From contig NC_080044.1 in NCBI RefSeq assembly GCF_012489685.1, positions 15,728,369 through 15,792,368 of the forward strand: a stretch of 64,000 bases of DNA, read 5' to 3'. Below, in pieces: positions 46,813 to 59,092 of the stretch. The position numbers and the translations under genes were made by a program. The notes below the pieces were generated by a model. That model saw only the letters and a program-made list of their open reading frames with translations. It made no database searches and was not told the origin of the DNA. The stretch comes from Lotus japonicus (Eukaryota > Streptophyta > Magnoliopsida > Fabales > Fabaceae). The number at the start of each line of letters is the position of its first letter. Position 1 is the stretch's first letter.

Positions 46813-47439
46813 TAAGACACAAATATACGTAAAATCAAGTTCACGTTGTCTTTAATGCCAAACCAACAAACATGGACTGATTCTCTAAAAAGATTTCAAA
46901 ATCTATTGTTTGTCTTGTTTGTGTTTGGATTTCAAAATCCATAGCAAGTCATTTTCTACCAAGAACACAACACAAACATAAAGCAATCGCCAAAAGAGGA
47001 ATGCAGAACATCAATAGACAACATCACTGACAAAGCACTTAATGAAGTTAAAATATTGATTATATCATTATCTCATTCATTCCTCCTCAAACAACATAGA
47101 ACAAACACTAGCTATACGTCTAGCCATGACTTCATTATCTTCACTGAGAATCAAATCCAGCTTTTTGGCATGATTAAATAAGCAAATCAAACCACAAAAT
47201 CGTGTCAGCCACAAATAGAATCAAACACAAGCTTAGTCATTCATTTCACACCAGTAAGCATACACATGATGACAAAAGAGTTCCAAAAGGTAGAAAATTA
47301 AACCCAAAAAAAAGTCATAGGTGTAGTACTAAAACTAAATTGATGACCATAAAGATGATTATACCCAGAAAACCATACCATAAACCCTAATATTGAACCA
47401 CCATAAACACACCCTCTCAAATCAAAAGAGAAAAAGTTT

Positions 47440-48144
47440 TCATTTGAGACCATTTCCCGGTGTTGAAATAGCAAGTCCCGGCCAAGAGAAGCAGTCTCCA
47501 CCGACAAACCCACCATCGCCGCCACCTTCCAACTGCCACGAGTTCCCGATGCCGGGTGCCGAAACAACACCGCCGCCGCCGATGTGTGCTCCGTCCACCA
47601 TTCCGGGATAAGCCCAACCCGCTCGCCCGATCCCGAAGCCCATGTCTTCAAACCCATGTCCAAGCCCAAGCCCGAACCCACCCAGAGCCAGAAACCCCGG
47701 GGCTTGAGTGTTGCTCAGCAACGAGGTGAAGCTGCCGCCGCAAACGTTGACGGTTTGTTTGATTTCGCCGTCGACGCCGCCGCTGAACGCGACGGGGCAT
47801 CCGGTGACAGGGACCATCGCCGGGAAGGGGTTGTCGGAGGGTGAGGTGACTGCGGAAGTGGCGGTGGAGGTGGAGTGGTGGGTGCGGGTGCGCTTGGCGT
47901 TCTTGCGGCTTCCGCCGCCAACGGGGATGTCGCGGAGGGTGCCGCCGTGGGTCCAGTAGCGGCGGCAGGACTTGCAGAAGTGGCGAGGCTGAGAGTAGTT
48001 GTAGTTGTTGTAGTAGCAGAACTTGGTGTTTGTGGAGTCGCAGCGTGGGCAGGAGAGATTCTCCTGCTCCGGCGGGGGGAGTGCGGCCGCGCGGACTTGG
48101 GGCTTGGTTGAGCGGCGAGTCTCGCCGGAGTCTGACGACGGCAT
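47440..48144 (-). CDS. Dof zinc-finger transcription factor, DOF3.4/OBP1-like
   Basis: A plant-specific nuclear DNA-binding protein, expected to bind AAAG cores. The single exon of 234 codons begins [11 protein letters not shown], very like the start of Arabidopsis DOF3.4 (OBP1). The Dof finger has CX2CX21CX2C at residues 32, 35, 57 and 60 ([11 protein letters not shown] ... [20 protein letters not shown]), followed by a basic KNAKRTR nuclear signal. The rest is Gly-rich with a Thr/Ser segment, and ends ISTPGNGLK. Strong GC-rich coding sequence contrasts with the AT-rich flanks and produces several false open frames on both strands. The minus-strand leader (48150-48620) has GA/CT-rich tracts usual for plant 5' UTRs. 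The assignment to OBP1 rather than another Dof subgroup is from memory of the N-terminus. Confidence 0.95.
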   Translation of the reverse strand: MPSSDSGETRRSTKPQVRAAALPPPEQENLSCPRCDSTNTKFCYYNNYNYSQPRHFCKSCRRYWTHGGTLRDIPVGGGSRKNAKRTRTHHSTSTATSAVTSPSDNPFPAMVPVTGCPVAFSGGVDGEIKQTVNVCGGSFTSLLSNTQAPGFLALGGFGLGLGHGFEDMGFGIGRAGWAYPGMVDGAHIGGGGVVSAPGIGNSWQLEGGGDGGFVGGDCFSWPGLAISTPGNGLK

Positions 48145-48339
48145 TGGGGTGGTTATGAAACTTGAAAGAGTGAAGAGTGAAAAACTTGGTTTGGTTTGTT
48201 TTGAGTGTGAAGGGAAAATGAAAATGGGAAATGAAATGAGTGTAATGTTGTGGAGTGGTTTGTTGTTGGAGAAGTGTGATGAGTGAGTGTGCGTGTGGTG
48301 GGGTAAATGGAAATGGAATGGGAAGGGGTGGTTTTATGG

Positions 48340-48620
48340 GGAACAAGGAAGAGAGAGAGAGAAAGAGAGTGATTAAGACGAGAAAGCAAAGAGTCAGAGA
48401 GAATATCTGTGGTGGAAACAGAGACATTTTCTGAGGCTTATATGAAGCAGAGTGGGATCAGCTTTATTACAGTACTGTTCTGTTAAGCACGACATTTCGG
48501 TCGGCTCCTCACACTGCTTGGGTCGGCTAATAGGGCTGCGCCTCTGCTCTACACACACACCACCACCAACTTCTGATTGATTCACACTCTCCCACTCTCT
48601 CTCTCTCTCAATCAAAGTGT
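48340..48620. repeat. GA/CT-rich microsatellites in the Dof 5' region
   Basis: (GA)n at 48351-48370 and (CT)n at 48589-48610 lie 200-470 bp upstream of the Dof start. CT-rich leaders are common near plant transcription starts; a TATA box was not confidently located. Confidence 0.7.
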
Positions 48621-48699
48621 GATTCTCTCTTCTTTTTATTTGGTTCAGGGATTGGATTGGATTTGGGGACATTGTAAGGAACAACATCTCATTTGGTAG

Positions 48700-50400
48700 G
48701 AGTATTATAGTGCTTGATTAGGCTAGATTAGATCGATGCATGCAGTTGCCTTTGAGATAATTAGTTAGTCTTGAACCATGAAACTAGTACCCTACAAGTA
48801 AAATAAATTAACATGATTGTTATCCTAACAGTTCATAAATTAGCCAATTTAGCTTATCTGATCCCATTGATCAAGTTAACCTGACCAGGTTCCAATATTA
48901 TATGCGTTTGTCCTGTCTTATCCGTATGGACAGTTGGCCAGTTGGGCACGGAGCTCGTAGGCCTTAGGGGTTAGGCCATGGGTTGCTATACATCGAAGTT
49001 TGATCTTTTAAATTAAATTAAATATTAGGAGTAGGAACTATGGATAATGTCAAATTCTGGCCATTTTAGCTTAAAATACTTTTCCTCTAATTAGGCAAAC
49101 ATACATAGTTCTATATTATGCGCCATTATGCACATGTAACATTGCACCATCACCAATCCCCGGATAACAACAAATAAAAAAGAATCATAGGATATATGTC
49201 ATTGTTATTAATATTAGTCACTATGCTGTGCAAGAAGACAATTCCAAACTTAATTTGGCTTAGATTGAGTGGGGGCCTGGGGTGCAAAACGGGATGTGAT
49301 TTTCCAAAACGTGGAACGAGGGGTTGTTGGTTTGGTTTTGGGGTTTGGCACTAGTCACTAGAAGACAAAGGTGGGACCAATTCAATTGATAACCAGAAAT
49401 CAATTCATTTTAAAAGATTTTGCATTCAATTATTTTCGCTTACTATATAAGAATTGTGTTAATAAACAATTTGCAAAAACTTCTTGTACCAATATGATTC
49501 AGGGTAGACCGCATAGTTATTATGTTAATCACGACCCATTCAATTGGAACCACATCTTATGAAGGCTTGCTCGAGTTCTCGTCTAAAATCTGTGTTAGGC
49601 CTAATGTGAGAATTGTTTGACGAATCAAAAGACCGATGGTCCACATGCGCTCCCCATACTCTATATGGTAGTTACATTAATCATGATTCCCTCCACACAT
49701 CATGTAACTTAGCCTACTAGATTAATCATACGATATTTAATGTCCTGACCGATGACAGAAACCGAGCCTTGAACCTACTTATTCTTTTATTTTGTTAAAG
49801 AAGAGAAGACAAAGGTGGAGAAATGTGAAGGAAGCTAAGCGGGTTGTGGAAATTGGAAAATGAATGAATGGAATGGAGTGGGTAGGGACAGAAGCGACAG
49901 AATGATAAGTGTCGGGCAGCGTGGGGAGCAATAATTGGGTTTCTCCCCTCTGATTTCGGACGACCGTCATGTCCGCATCAGATTCCTCCTCCTCCGTACC
50001 CTTATCATCGGATTTTCCGCTTCACTGTACCCACTACCAAACACTGTCCTCCCTGGCCGCTTGATAGCGATCACACGGTGGGAATATCAGGGGAGAGACA
50101 CCTGTCAGCGACACACCGGTGGCTGTCGGTGGTGGTGGTCGTAATTGTACGCACGCGCCCCATGGAAAATTTGTCACCACCAGCAAACAAAGAAAGAAAG
50201 AATCATTCATGGGTCGCTGTCAATCAGGAACAACAACCGCTGCTAGCTAATGCTGCTGCTACTGTCTGCGCTAGCTATATTATCACCTTCTCTTCTCTCG
50301 TCTCAATACTGAATAGTGCAGTGCCATGTTCATGTTTGTGCTTATCCGTTTGGGTTTGTAATTACTACTGACATGTTTCTTCTCGTTTTGGCCTTTTCTG
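48700..50400. other. Intergenic, no gene recognised
   Basis: AT-rich with no protein family recognisable on either strand. Short frames (for example 49935-50144, 50078-50371) have no coding signature. A (GGT)n-like patch lies near 50120-50140. Confidence 0.5.
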
Positions 50401-50654
50401 TGCGCACATGATTCTCTCCATCAAAATTCAATGGAACTTGGCGTGCTTTTCTCATCTTCTAAGGGAATTATTAACCATCATTTAGGACAAGATAAAAGTG
50501 TTTTCCTTTACAAATTTAATGCCAATGTCTGCTCTGGATTTATTAAGCAGGTGTTTCCCAAGTTTGGACTGCGGGGCTCAAATTTCAATTTCAATTTACT
50601 ATGAGCGGCATTGTCAGATTAATGTTTAGATTAGGTTTCTACTATCAACTGATT

Positions 50655-53600
50655 GGATTTCAGTTTGGCCGAACCTTGCTCAGTATATTCTTGATAGAAA
50701 TTTCTCATACCATTGTCCGATTCTTTTGAAAACAACAACAGCTAATTGGGGCCCGAAACCATTTCGTGTACTTAATTGCTGGTTCCAGGATCCGAGGTTT
50801 AAGCCTTTTGTGGAGTCTTCATGGTCCTCTTTACAAATTCAGGGATAGGGTGCTTTTGTGGTTAAAGAAAAATTGAAGGGTCTCAGAATTATGCTTAAGG
50901 GCTGGCAAAAAGAAACATTTGGTGACTTAAACCGAAAATTCTCAGAGGTCTCGGTTTCACTTGCTGATCTGGATCAAAAAATGGAAACTGCAGGTTTGTC
51001 ATTGGCAGAGAGGGATATTCGTAGGGCCAAGCAGGAGGAATTATGGCAGGTAGCTAAATTAAGAGAATCTATCTTGCATCAGAAATCACGTTGTCTATGG
51101 ATTAAGGATGGAGACTCCAATTCCAGATTCTTCCATGCTTATGTAAATCGCAGACGCCAGATGAATAAAATTGTGGGTTTGGAGTTGAATGGTAATTGGG
51201 TGGAAGAGCCTAATTTGGTGAAACACGGTATCAAATCTTTTTTTGAGCTGAAATTTAAATGCGATGTATGGAATCCCCCAAAGTTAGATGGTGTTCCATT
51301 TGGTCAGATAACAGTTGCAGATAATTCTTTTCTGATTGAATGGTAATTGGGTGGAAGAGCCTAAGAGGCGGTCTGGGCCTGTGATGAGGATAAAAGCCCG
51401 GGCCCGGATGGCTATAACTTTAAATTCGTGAAATCTTTTTGGCATCTTCTGTCCTCCGATGTACATAGGATGGTGAACGAATTTTTTCAAAATGGGTGTT
51501 GGCCCCGTGGCTGCAATTCCTCCTTTATCGCATTGATCCCAAAGAAATCAGCTCCTGGTGGATTGAATGACTACAGGCCTATCTCATTGGTTGGTTGCAC
51601 TTATAAGATCATTTCTAAAATTCTTGCCAACCGTCTCAAACAAGTGCTGCCCAAGGTGATTCATGACAGTCAATTTGCCTTCCTTCCGGGTAGAGGTTTG
51701 CTGGACAGTGCTCTTATTGCAAATGAGTGGGCCCATGATGCGAAGTGTAAGAAGGTGAAATCTATGGCTTTTAAGGTGGATTTCGAAAAAGCGTACGATT
51801 CCGTTTGTTGGGATTTTCTGTTTTATATGATGCAGCGTATGAATTTCGACTCTAAATGGATTTCTTTGATTCAAAGTTGTCTTGAATCCTCTAGAGTTTC
51901 CATACTGGTTAATGGCAACCCTACAGACGAGTTTAGCATGGAATTGGGTCTTCGTCAAGGTGATCCAATGGCACCGTTTCTATTTTTGATAGTGGCTGAG
52001 GGATTGAATGGGCTATTGCGCCAAGCAGTGAACTTAAATCTGTTTTCCGGTTACCGTTTTGGAAATTCTGCAGGAGAGTTGATCTCAATTTTACAATACG
52101 CAGATGACACTTTGTTTGTTGGGGAAGCTACACGCCGGAATGTCTTTACTGTAAAATCAATCTTGCGTTGTTTTGAACTTTCCTCTGGTTTGAAGGTTAA
52201 TTTCAATAAAAGTAAGTTGGAATTTCTGTGGAGGATCGTGAGCTACAAGTTCTAGCTAATATTCTGAATTGTCGGATTTTGGATGTTCCATTTTCCTTTC
52301 TGGGGCTGCCAGTTGGTGGTAATCCTAGAAGGATTTCTAAATGGGACCCTGTGATAGCTAAACTGAAATGTAGGCTTTCGAAATGGCGCAGCAAGAATCT
52401 ATCATTTGGTGGCAGAATTTGTCTAATCAATAGCACTTTATCTGCTATACCTCTATATTATTTATCATTTTTTAAGATGCCAGAAGGGGTAATTAAGGCA
52501 TGCTCGCAATTAATGAGAACCTTTCTTTGGGGGGGATGTGAAGAGCATCGCAAGATGGCATGGATTAGTTGGGATCTGATTTGCAAACCGAAATCTCAAG
52601 GAGGGTTGGGCATTCGAAATTTGAGCCTTTTCAATAAGGCTTTATTGGGAAAATGGAGGTGGCGCTTAATGACTGAATCTGAAAATTTATGGAGCAGGGT
52701 CCTTCATTCGAAATACAATTTTTTTGCAGGTAATTTACTTAATGCAAGGATGAGCAGAACTTCATCTTGGTGGAAAGACATCATTATTTCTTGCTGTGAA
52801 CCTCATGACTCTTGTTGGTTTGATGAGGCTATTTCACACCAAATCCGGGTGGGTAATTCAGTCAGGTTTTGGCATGACTCCTGGTTTGGTGATGAACCAC
52901 TAGTGGCCAGATACAGTAGATTATTCCTAATTTCTGCTCAACCGAATAATTTGCTAAATCAAATGGGAAGTTGGGTGGATGATCTTTGGAACTTTCAATG
53001 GGAGCGTCGTCTTGAGCGTTCTGAAGAAATTATGCTTTCTGATATGCTAATTATTCTAGCTCAATTTCTGCCAACTCGTAATTCTACTGATTCTTGGAAA
53101 TGGGCTGGTGAGGATGAGTACTCCGTCAAGGCTGCATACAATTGGCAATCCAGATGGGAGTTAACAGAACCTGATGAGATTTTTGACAAGATTTGGAAGC
53201 TTCCAATTCCATCAAATATTAAAGCTTTCACTTGGAGGTTTTTCTGGGACAGGCTGCAAACTAAAGTGAATCTTAGGAGAAGGGGTGTTTAACCTGCAGG
53301 TGATGCTGTCTTGTGTTCTTTTTGCACTTTGGAAGAGGAGACTTTGTCTCACTTATTTTTCTCTTGCCCCTTTTCTTCATCTGTCTGGAATGTTTGTTAC
53401 ACTTGGTTGGGATTGGCTCTTGGTGTGTTTTCCGATAGCAGGACCCATTTTCTGCAGCATTCAACTGGCTGGTCAAATTCTAAACAGAGGGCAGGGGCTT
53501 GGGCTGTTTGGTGTTCTACCATTTGGTCCATTTGGCTTCATCGGAATGAAGCAACCTTCCGTGGGGATCAAGCTGATGTGGAGTCTGTTGTTGTTATCAT

Positions 53601-53883
53601 ACAACGTCGTTCCTTTAGCTGGTTATCTGTGCTGGTTAAAGATTTTCGCAACTCATTTTTTGAATGGGTAAATGACCTAAGAGAATGTCTTAGACATTTA
53701 TAATTTCTGTTTGCTGGATTATTTATAGGAATTTTTTTTGGGGGGGGGGGGGGGACCTTCGAATTTGTTCCCCTTTGTTGGGTTTTTTCTTTCCTCTTTT
53801 CTCATGTAACTGTTTAATATGTCTGTACTTTCATTTGCACTTCTGGTGCAGTATCAATGGATTTTAGCCTTCACAAAAAAAAA
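50655..53883 (+). pseudogene. L1-type LINE, 5'-truncated and mutated
   Basis: Ends of the endonuclease domain (SYHCPILLKTTTANWGPKPF, ~50710-50780) are followed by the linker. Reverse transcriptase runs 51428-52250 (NDYRPISLVGCTYKIISKIL, FLPGRGLLDS, KVDFEKAYDSV, LRQGDPMAPF, and catalytic LQYADDTLF). The C-terminal zinc-binding RVT domain (WKLPIPSNIKAFTWRFFWDR, CSFCTLEEETLSHLFFSC) reaches 53703. Breaks: TAG near 50849, stops at 51344-51346 and 51362-51364 in a copied 29-bp patch, a frameshift near 52220-52240, and TAA at 53290-53292. The 3' tail is A-rich at 53873-53883. The first ORF and most of the endonuclease are absent. Confidence 0.88.
53740..53754 (+). repeat. Poly(G) run of 15
   Basis: A homopolymer in the 3' untranslated part of the LINE, next to a run of Ts. 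It is prone to sequencing and assembly error. Confidence 0.9.
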
Positions 53884-53889
53884 ACTCCC

Positions 53890-55560
53890 TCATTCAAAAT
53901 TTTGATGTTTAAAATTAGGCACACAACTTAAAAGTTTATTAGTTGATCTTTAGAAACAAAATCTTGAGTAGGGTCATTTATCGGTTAGATCTGATCAGTT
54001 TTGTCGGACCACAATTTCATTGAGTCAATTTATGCGGATTGTTAATGCACAAGAAAATTCACAAGAAAATAAAATGAGATGATGAGACCAAGCTAAGAAC
54101 TCAAGAAATCTTAATAAAATATTAACTTTTACATTGATTTTAAAATTCCTTATAAAAGGTAATTAAAGAAAAGAACAAGGAAGAAACCTTAATGATATTT
54201 AATATTGTTCATTCTTCTATACAAAAAAAAAGTAGAGGAACTCGTGGTGGTCTTATTGGATCTGTTGGTACTGAGGAAGAGGCATCGCAAATTCGAGATA
54301 GACGTTGAGGAAGAGCGGTGGTTGTTTTCTTGAGTGCGTGAAATGCATGCCCTGGATTCGGAGCTTTCATATCAGAGTCTTCAGGAATCGGAACCCATGG
54401 TCTTCTTCTCTCACCACTGTAACTGGGCGTGATTGTCAATTGGATTGGTTCGGTTTTGAAAGAAAAAATTATCTAATCCAGTCTCATCAATTTATGATTT
54501 TATCATCCAATGAATTTTTCTCAAAATTCAAATCTGAACAAATTTGATCCAACCTATAGCGGTTTGGATTGGATTGAGTTTTTCAGTTTTTGTTTAACTT
54601 TTTTCCCTTTGATATTATAGTGTATGAATCTTAAAAATATACAATAAATAATATATACAACAATATAATTTATCGTGTCAATTAAAATTCATGAATTAAA
54701 ATATAGTTAATATTTTTTAAATTTTAGTTTTTCAGCTTCCAGTTTGTTCAGTTGTCGGTTTTATGGGATGATAATAGCGTAAAATTGTAACCATCCCTAA
54801 CCCTCACCCCCACCACTCTCACTCTCCTTGTTCAATGCCTCCCACGTATGCCTCCTCCTCTGCGCCTACAACCATCGTGCAACCTTAAGAACCATCACAC
54901 AACCATTGTCGCTTCATTGTCGCTTCATCATCTTCAACCTTAACCTAACCTCGATGCCAAAACCACGCAACCCCAAACCCAAAAATCAAAAGAGACTTCA
55001 CCCTCTTCTTCAGATGGAGTCGTTACAAGGAAGAGGGAGAGAAAGCGAGATAGAGAATGAAAAGGAGGTGGAGTTGGTGGTGGTTCATGAAAGCGACGGT
55101 GAAAGCTGCATCCGATTTGAAACCCTTCATTAAACCATTTGGTGTTTAACCTTGGTCTTATCCCACTGTCGCGAAATTGGATACCAATTGTCGGATAAGG
55201 GTCACGTGATACTCACGTGCTTCCCTCTCTCCTCATACCTACTTTCTCTCTCCAATTGGACGTCCACGTAAGCCTCCTCCATTAAGAAATAAACGGTAGG
55301 ACTAACGTTGCACACGGCCTACAACGTCGGGGACCATGCATGTAATTAAATTAGGTGGGGGACCAAAATCGTGGTATTGATAAATGTCGGGGACCAAAGT
55401 TGCAATTAAGCCTTAGATTTTTATCTGTTTTGTAGGAAAGTGGGAACTATTGATTTCATAATGTGAAGCACCATTGTTGCGTCATTTCTAGCACGATGGT
55501 GACGAGAACTGGCTGGTTGATGTCGTTGTGGAGTGGTTTGGTTGGTGGAAGGTTTGATGG
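53890..55560. other. Intergenic, no gene recognised
   Basis: AT-rich 53890-54780, then Pro/Ser-coding-like but family-less DNA at 54800-55140. The GGGACCA words near 55330-55400 (GGGGACCAAAATCG, GGGGACCAAAGTTG) look like the end of another plant MITE family. A 76-codon minus frame at 54209-54439 has no recognisable domain. Confidence 0.45.
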
Positions 55561-55576
55561 ATATGCTAGGGTTTGA

Positions 55577-56598
55577 TAGGGCTGAGCATAAAACCCGGAT
55601 CCGCCCGAACCCGGGCTATCCGAGTGAGAAAAAAATGATCTCGGGCGGTTTGGGGCGGTCAATCGGGTAATCGGGTGGCAATTTTCGGTTTGTTAAGGAT
55701 AAATTCGGTCGGTTTCGGTTTCATTGAAATTGGCCCGTCGGTACCCAAAACCGACCGAATATGCCTTGAATGAATTTTATATTTATATATCATGCTTTAT
55801 GTCTTTCCTCAATTCAAATTTTCTGACCATGGCAGTATTTCGAGACACGCAATGTCTGCTTTGCAGAGCCTCAAGTCTATCAAGACATCAATAAAGGATT
55901 TGTCTTATCACCATTATTTTATACATTTCTTAATTTGTAGTTTTGTACAGATGTTACAACTAAGTATTCTCTATTGAAAAGGATGTCAATCTTTATTAAT
56001 TTTTATACTACTTTTTTATTGGGAAGAGTTAAAAGTTTTATGAAAATTTCTAAGTATATTTGACATGAAACACCGCATCACCCCTCACTAATAACTCAAA
56101 CTAAAATACCAGTGAACGTAAAACTACTCCCAGATGTGCAATACTTTATCCTCTCACTCTCGTCTACCCAACGCTACCCATGGCTTGATGATTCGGTCGA
56201 AGACCTCCATAGCAAAGCTTTGCCCCACCTCCAAAACCACCACCTTAACCGCCTCTTCCTCCGCCAACCTCTCTCCTCACCTTCGCCAATCCCCACGCGG
56301 CCTTCTCTGACCCTGGCTGGGCTATACACCAAATCTGGTTATTGGTTAGAGTCCCCCAGTCGTGGCATTGTCCCGTCCTCCACTTCTCCTTGTCTGGGCT
56401 CTAACAAACTCAGTTTTTTCTACAAAAGTTTAAACCGCTTGAACTCGCCCGACGCACCCGTTCACCCGTATTAACCGAGCCCGACGAAACCGAAACATTA
56501 ATCGGTCGGAGATGGTTTAGGATTTCTTCATCTCAGTTAAGTTCGGTTTTCGATTTTTTGGCCCGAAACCGCCCGAACCCGACCGTTGCTCAGCCCTA
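55577..56598. mobile_element. hAT-type non-autonomous transposon, 1022 bp
   Basis: Terminal inverted repeats TAGGGCTGAGCA / TGCTCAGCCCTA with sub-terminal CCGCCCGAACCCG / CGAACCCG motifs. Perfect 8-bp target duplications GGGTTTGA lie at 55569-55576 and 56599-56606. Eight-bp TSD and short TIRs are hallmarks of hAT elements. No transposase; the interior (56110-56470) is unlike the ends and may be captured DNA. Confidence 0.9.
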
Positions 56599-56718
56599 GG
56601 GTTTGAGGTGAAGGTTTAGTGATGGGCGCAAAAAGAGGCAAAGATCGTGACTTTGGTTGTCGTACAGATATCTAGTGTAAAGGAAGGTGGCTAAGCAAAT
56701 ATGGTAGTAGATTGACTG

Positions 56719-59092
56719 CGGTGGAAGCAGCGTTGGTCGGTGGATGTAGCGCTCAGAGAAGGGATGACAGTGGTGGCGGTGGATTGGTAGTTGGTTGGGA
56801 TGGAGTAGAAGGGAGAGGGGTGAGACTCATAAAAAGGGGTGAGAGAGAGAGAAATTACATAAATCATCATTGGTCAGCCGATGGACTAATTTTAAAAATG
56901 TCCACCCTAGTCTTCACTGATTTAAGGATTGACATTAGTAACTTATTGGGGTAATTTAATTACCTTGAGAAAGTTTATGTTATCAAAATAGCACAAAGTC
57001 CATATTGGAGGAAAAATAATTATTAAACCTATTTTTTGAATGACAATGATTCATGCATGTTGTTTTTTGGGGAAAAAAATAGACAGATAGTTTCACCTAA
57101 AAATTGAATAGATTGACTAGTCATCATGTGAGTCATATAGGTTGATTCGGTAAACTACCAAGGCCCGGAAGTTCTGAGAAATATTGCAAAATCGTCACCA
57201 TCAAATATTCAACAGGACAAGAAAATAAAATTGAATTCTCCCCATGTCAAATTGAAACAAGTCCTTTAATTTTCTTTCTCTGAAATACTCAAGTGAATTG
57301 TAAATAACAAATACATAAAAAAGAAAAAGAAAGAGAAAGCAAACGAGGTTGTAGAGTTACATGTATGTGAATTGAATTGATGTAAACAGAGGAGGAAGCA
57401 CTAGCTGCCACAACAATAGGGTACGTATTGTTGACAGCTACAGTAGTTTAATAGACAAGAATTAGAAAATTGAAAGGGAAAGGGGTGTGTGATGCAGACA
57501 AATTGAGGTACGGAATTGAAGAAGAAGAAGAATGAGATTAATTAAGATGAAAGATCCCACAGTTGCCTAAGATTGATAGGAGATATGTATCTCTTGTCTC
57601 CGTCAAGTAGCTGCTTAACGAGGATTAGGTTCGCTGCTTCGCTGGGATGGTAAGGATCCCAGAACACGTGCTTGTACCTGTCTGTGCATATGCTTGAAGT
57701 GGGTCCACATGGAACTATCCCTGCAAATTGACCCCCATTTCCGCAGCATGCTTTGCTTGATGTTGTGAATCCTGCAAAATCAAATCATACAACAATAATA
57801 ATGGTGTTAGTGTGCTAATCATTTCAGGAGGGGTAATGGGTGTTTGGTGCTAGCTCATTGATTTTATGCTCTCAGTTTACACCTAAGTAATGAGAATTGA
57901 GAAAAGAGGCGAAAATTAGGATGAGATCATGTGATGGTGGGTGTAAAAAAAGTGATGGAAAATCATGTTTCCAAATGCTATAAAATTTTCAATCGGATTT
58001 CTATTATATTAAATTTAATGTCGATTCAAGTTGAATACTATATTTAGATTTTTATTCGACATTCATTTCTTTTTATTGGAGAAACACAAGTATCAAGGTA
58101 AAAACATGAAAGGAAGTCTATGGTTCTCGTAATTGGAAGCCCATCCACATTTTAGAAAAAAGCCAACACAAATACACCAGAGATTAAGTGTGTTTTCACA
58201 AACTCAGTGTGAATATTGGTTTGCATAACGGAATTCTCACTCTCGCCCTTCTTTCACATTTACGATTTACGAATATGCAAATTTGTGTTAGAACATATGC
58301 AAATGTGATTAAAATGGGAAAACAAACACATTCAGACAAAATCTTGCTTCTACATTTATGCGTTGGATTGTAAATTTTCTCATTCAAGTCGAGGTAAATG
58401 GGAGATCAAATACAATCTTCACTCTTTTGTAATAAAGAATTAGCAATACAACATCACACTTGAACAGACAATCATGTAAAAAAAAGGAAAGTATGAGAAT
58501 CACATAAAAATTTAACCTATTGTGAGTATGTTGTAATCAAATTGGGTGTTGTGTTTTTATGATTTTGATCTCCTTGCTTTTCTTTTTGCAATTTTGGTCC
58601 CCTAAATTTCATGATTCCACCATTATAAATTATAATCTCACTATTCCTCTGAATTGTGCCAATATGATCTCATCTCTAACTCTATATCCAAAAATTTAAA
58701 ATAGAGAGGGATTAAAATTGCAAATTCACTGTACTAGAGGGGCCAAAATTGTGAAAATAAAGTGAGAGGACCAAAATTGCTTAATCAGTAAAACAAAATT
58801 ATTTTGAATCACTAAATTAGAAGAACTAAAAATGTAACTAGCCTAAAGATTACTATAACAGATGATAAACATATAAGAGAAAAAGGAATTGCTAACCATA
58901 TTTATCATAATTCTTTATGAGTTCCATCACCAAATCATACACATTTGCTACGACAAACGTTGCTCCAGGGAGATTGTCGTTCAGCTCAGCCATCAAATCC
59001 TTCAATCGAGCATTGTATTGAAGTGCAAGCTTGTTAGGCAAATCCACACATTCATTTTCATTCAACTGATTTATAGTCTTTTGGTATGGAAT
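56719..59092. repeat. Segmental duplication, copy 2 (matches 11907-14433)
   Basis: It shares CGGTGGAAGC (56719) to GGTATGGAAT (59092) with copy 1 at high identity. This is the ancestral context: on the right the GDSL gene continues normally, and on the left the sequence continues through unrelated intergenic DNA. Confidence 0.93.

Noticed and set aside
47648..48427. 259-codon minus frame and several plus frames over the Dof gene
   Set aside because: Out-of-frame shadows of GC-rich Dof coding DNA; only the 234-codon frame has the zinc finger.
48940..49020. GGGCACGGAGCTCGTAGGCC region as a possible tRNA gene
   Set aside because: It does not fold into the four arms and lacks recognisable A and B boxes.
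54209..54439. 76-codon minus-strand frame
   Set aside because: No domain, no intron signals or neighbours to support it, composition as expected by chance.
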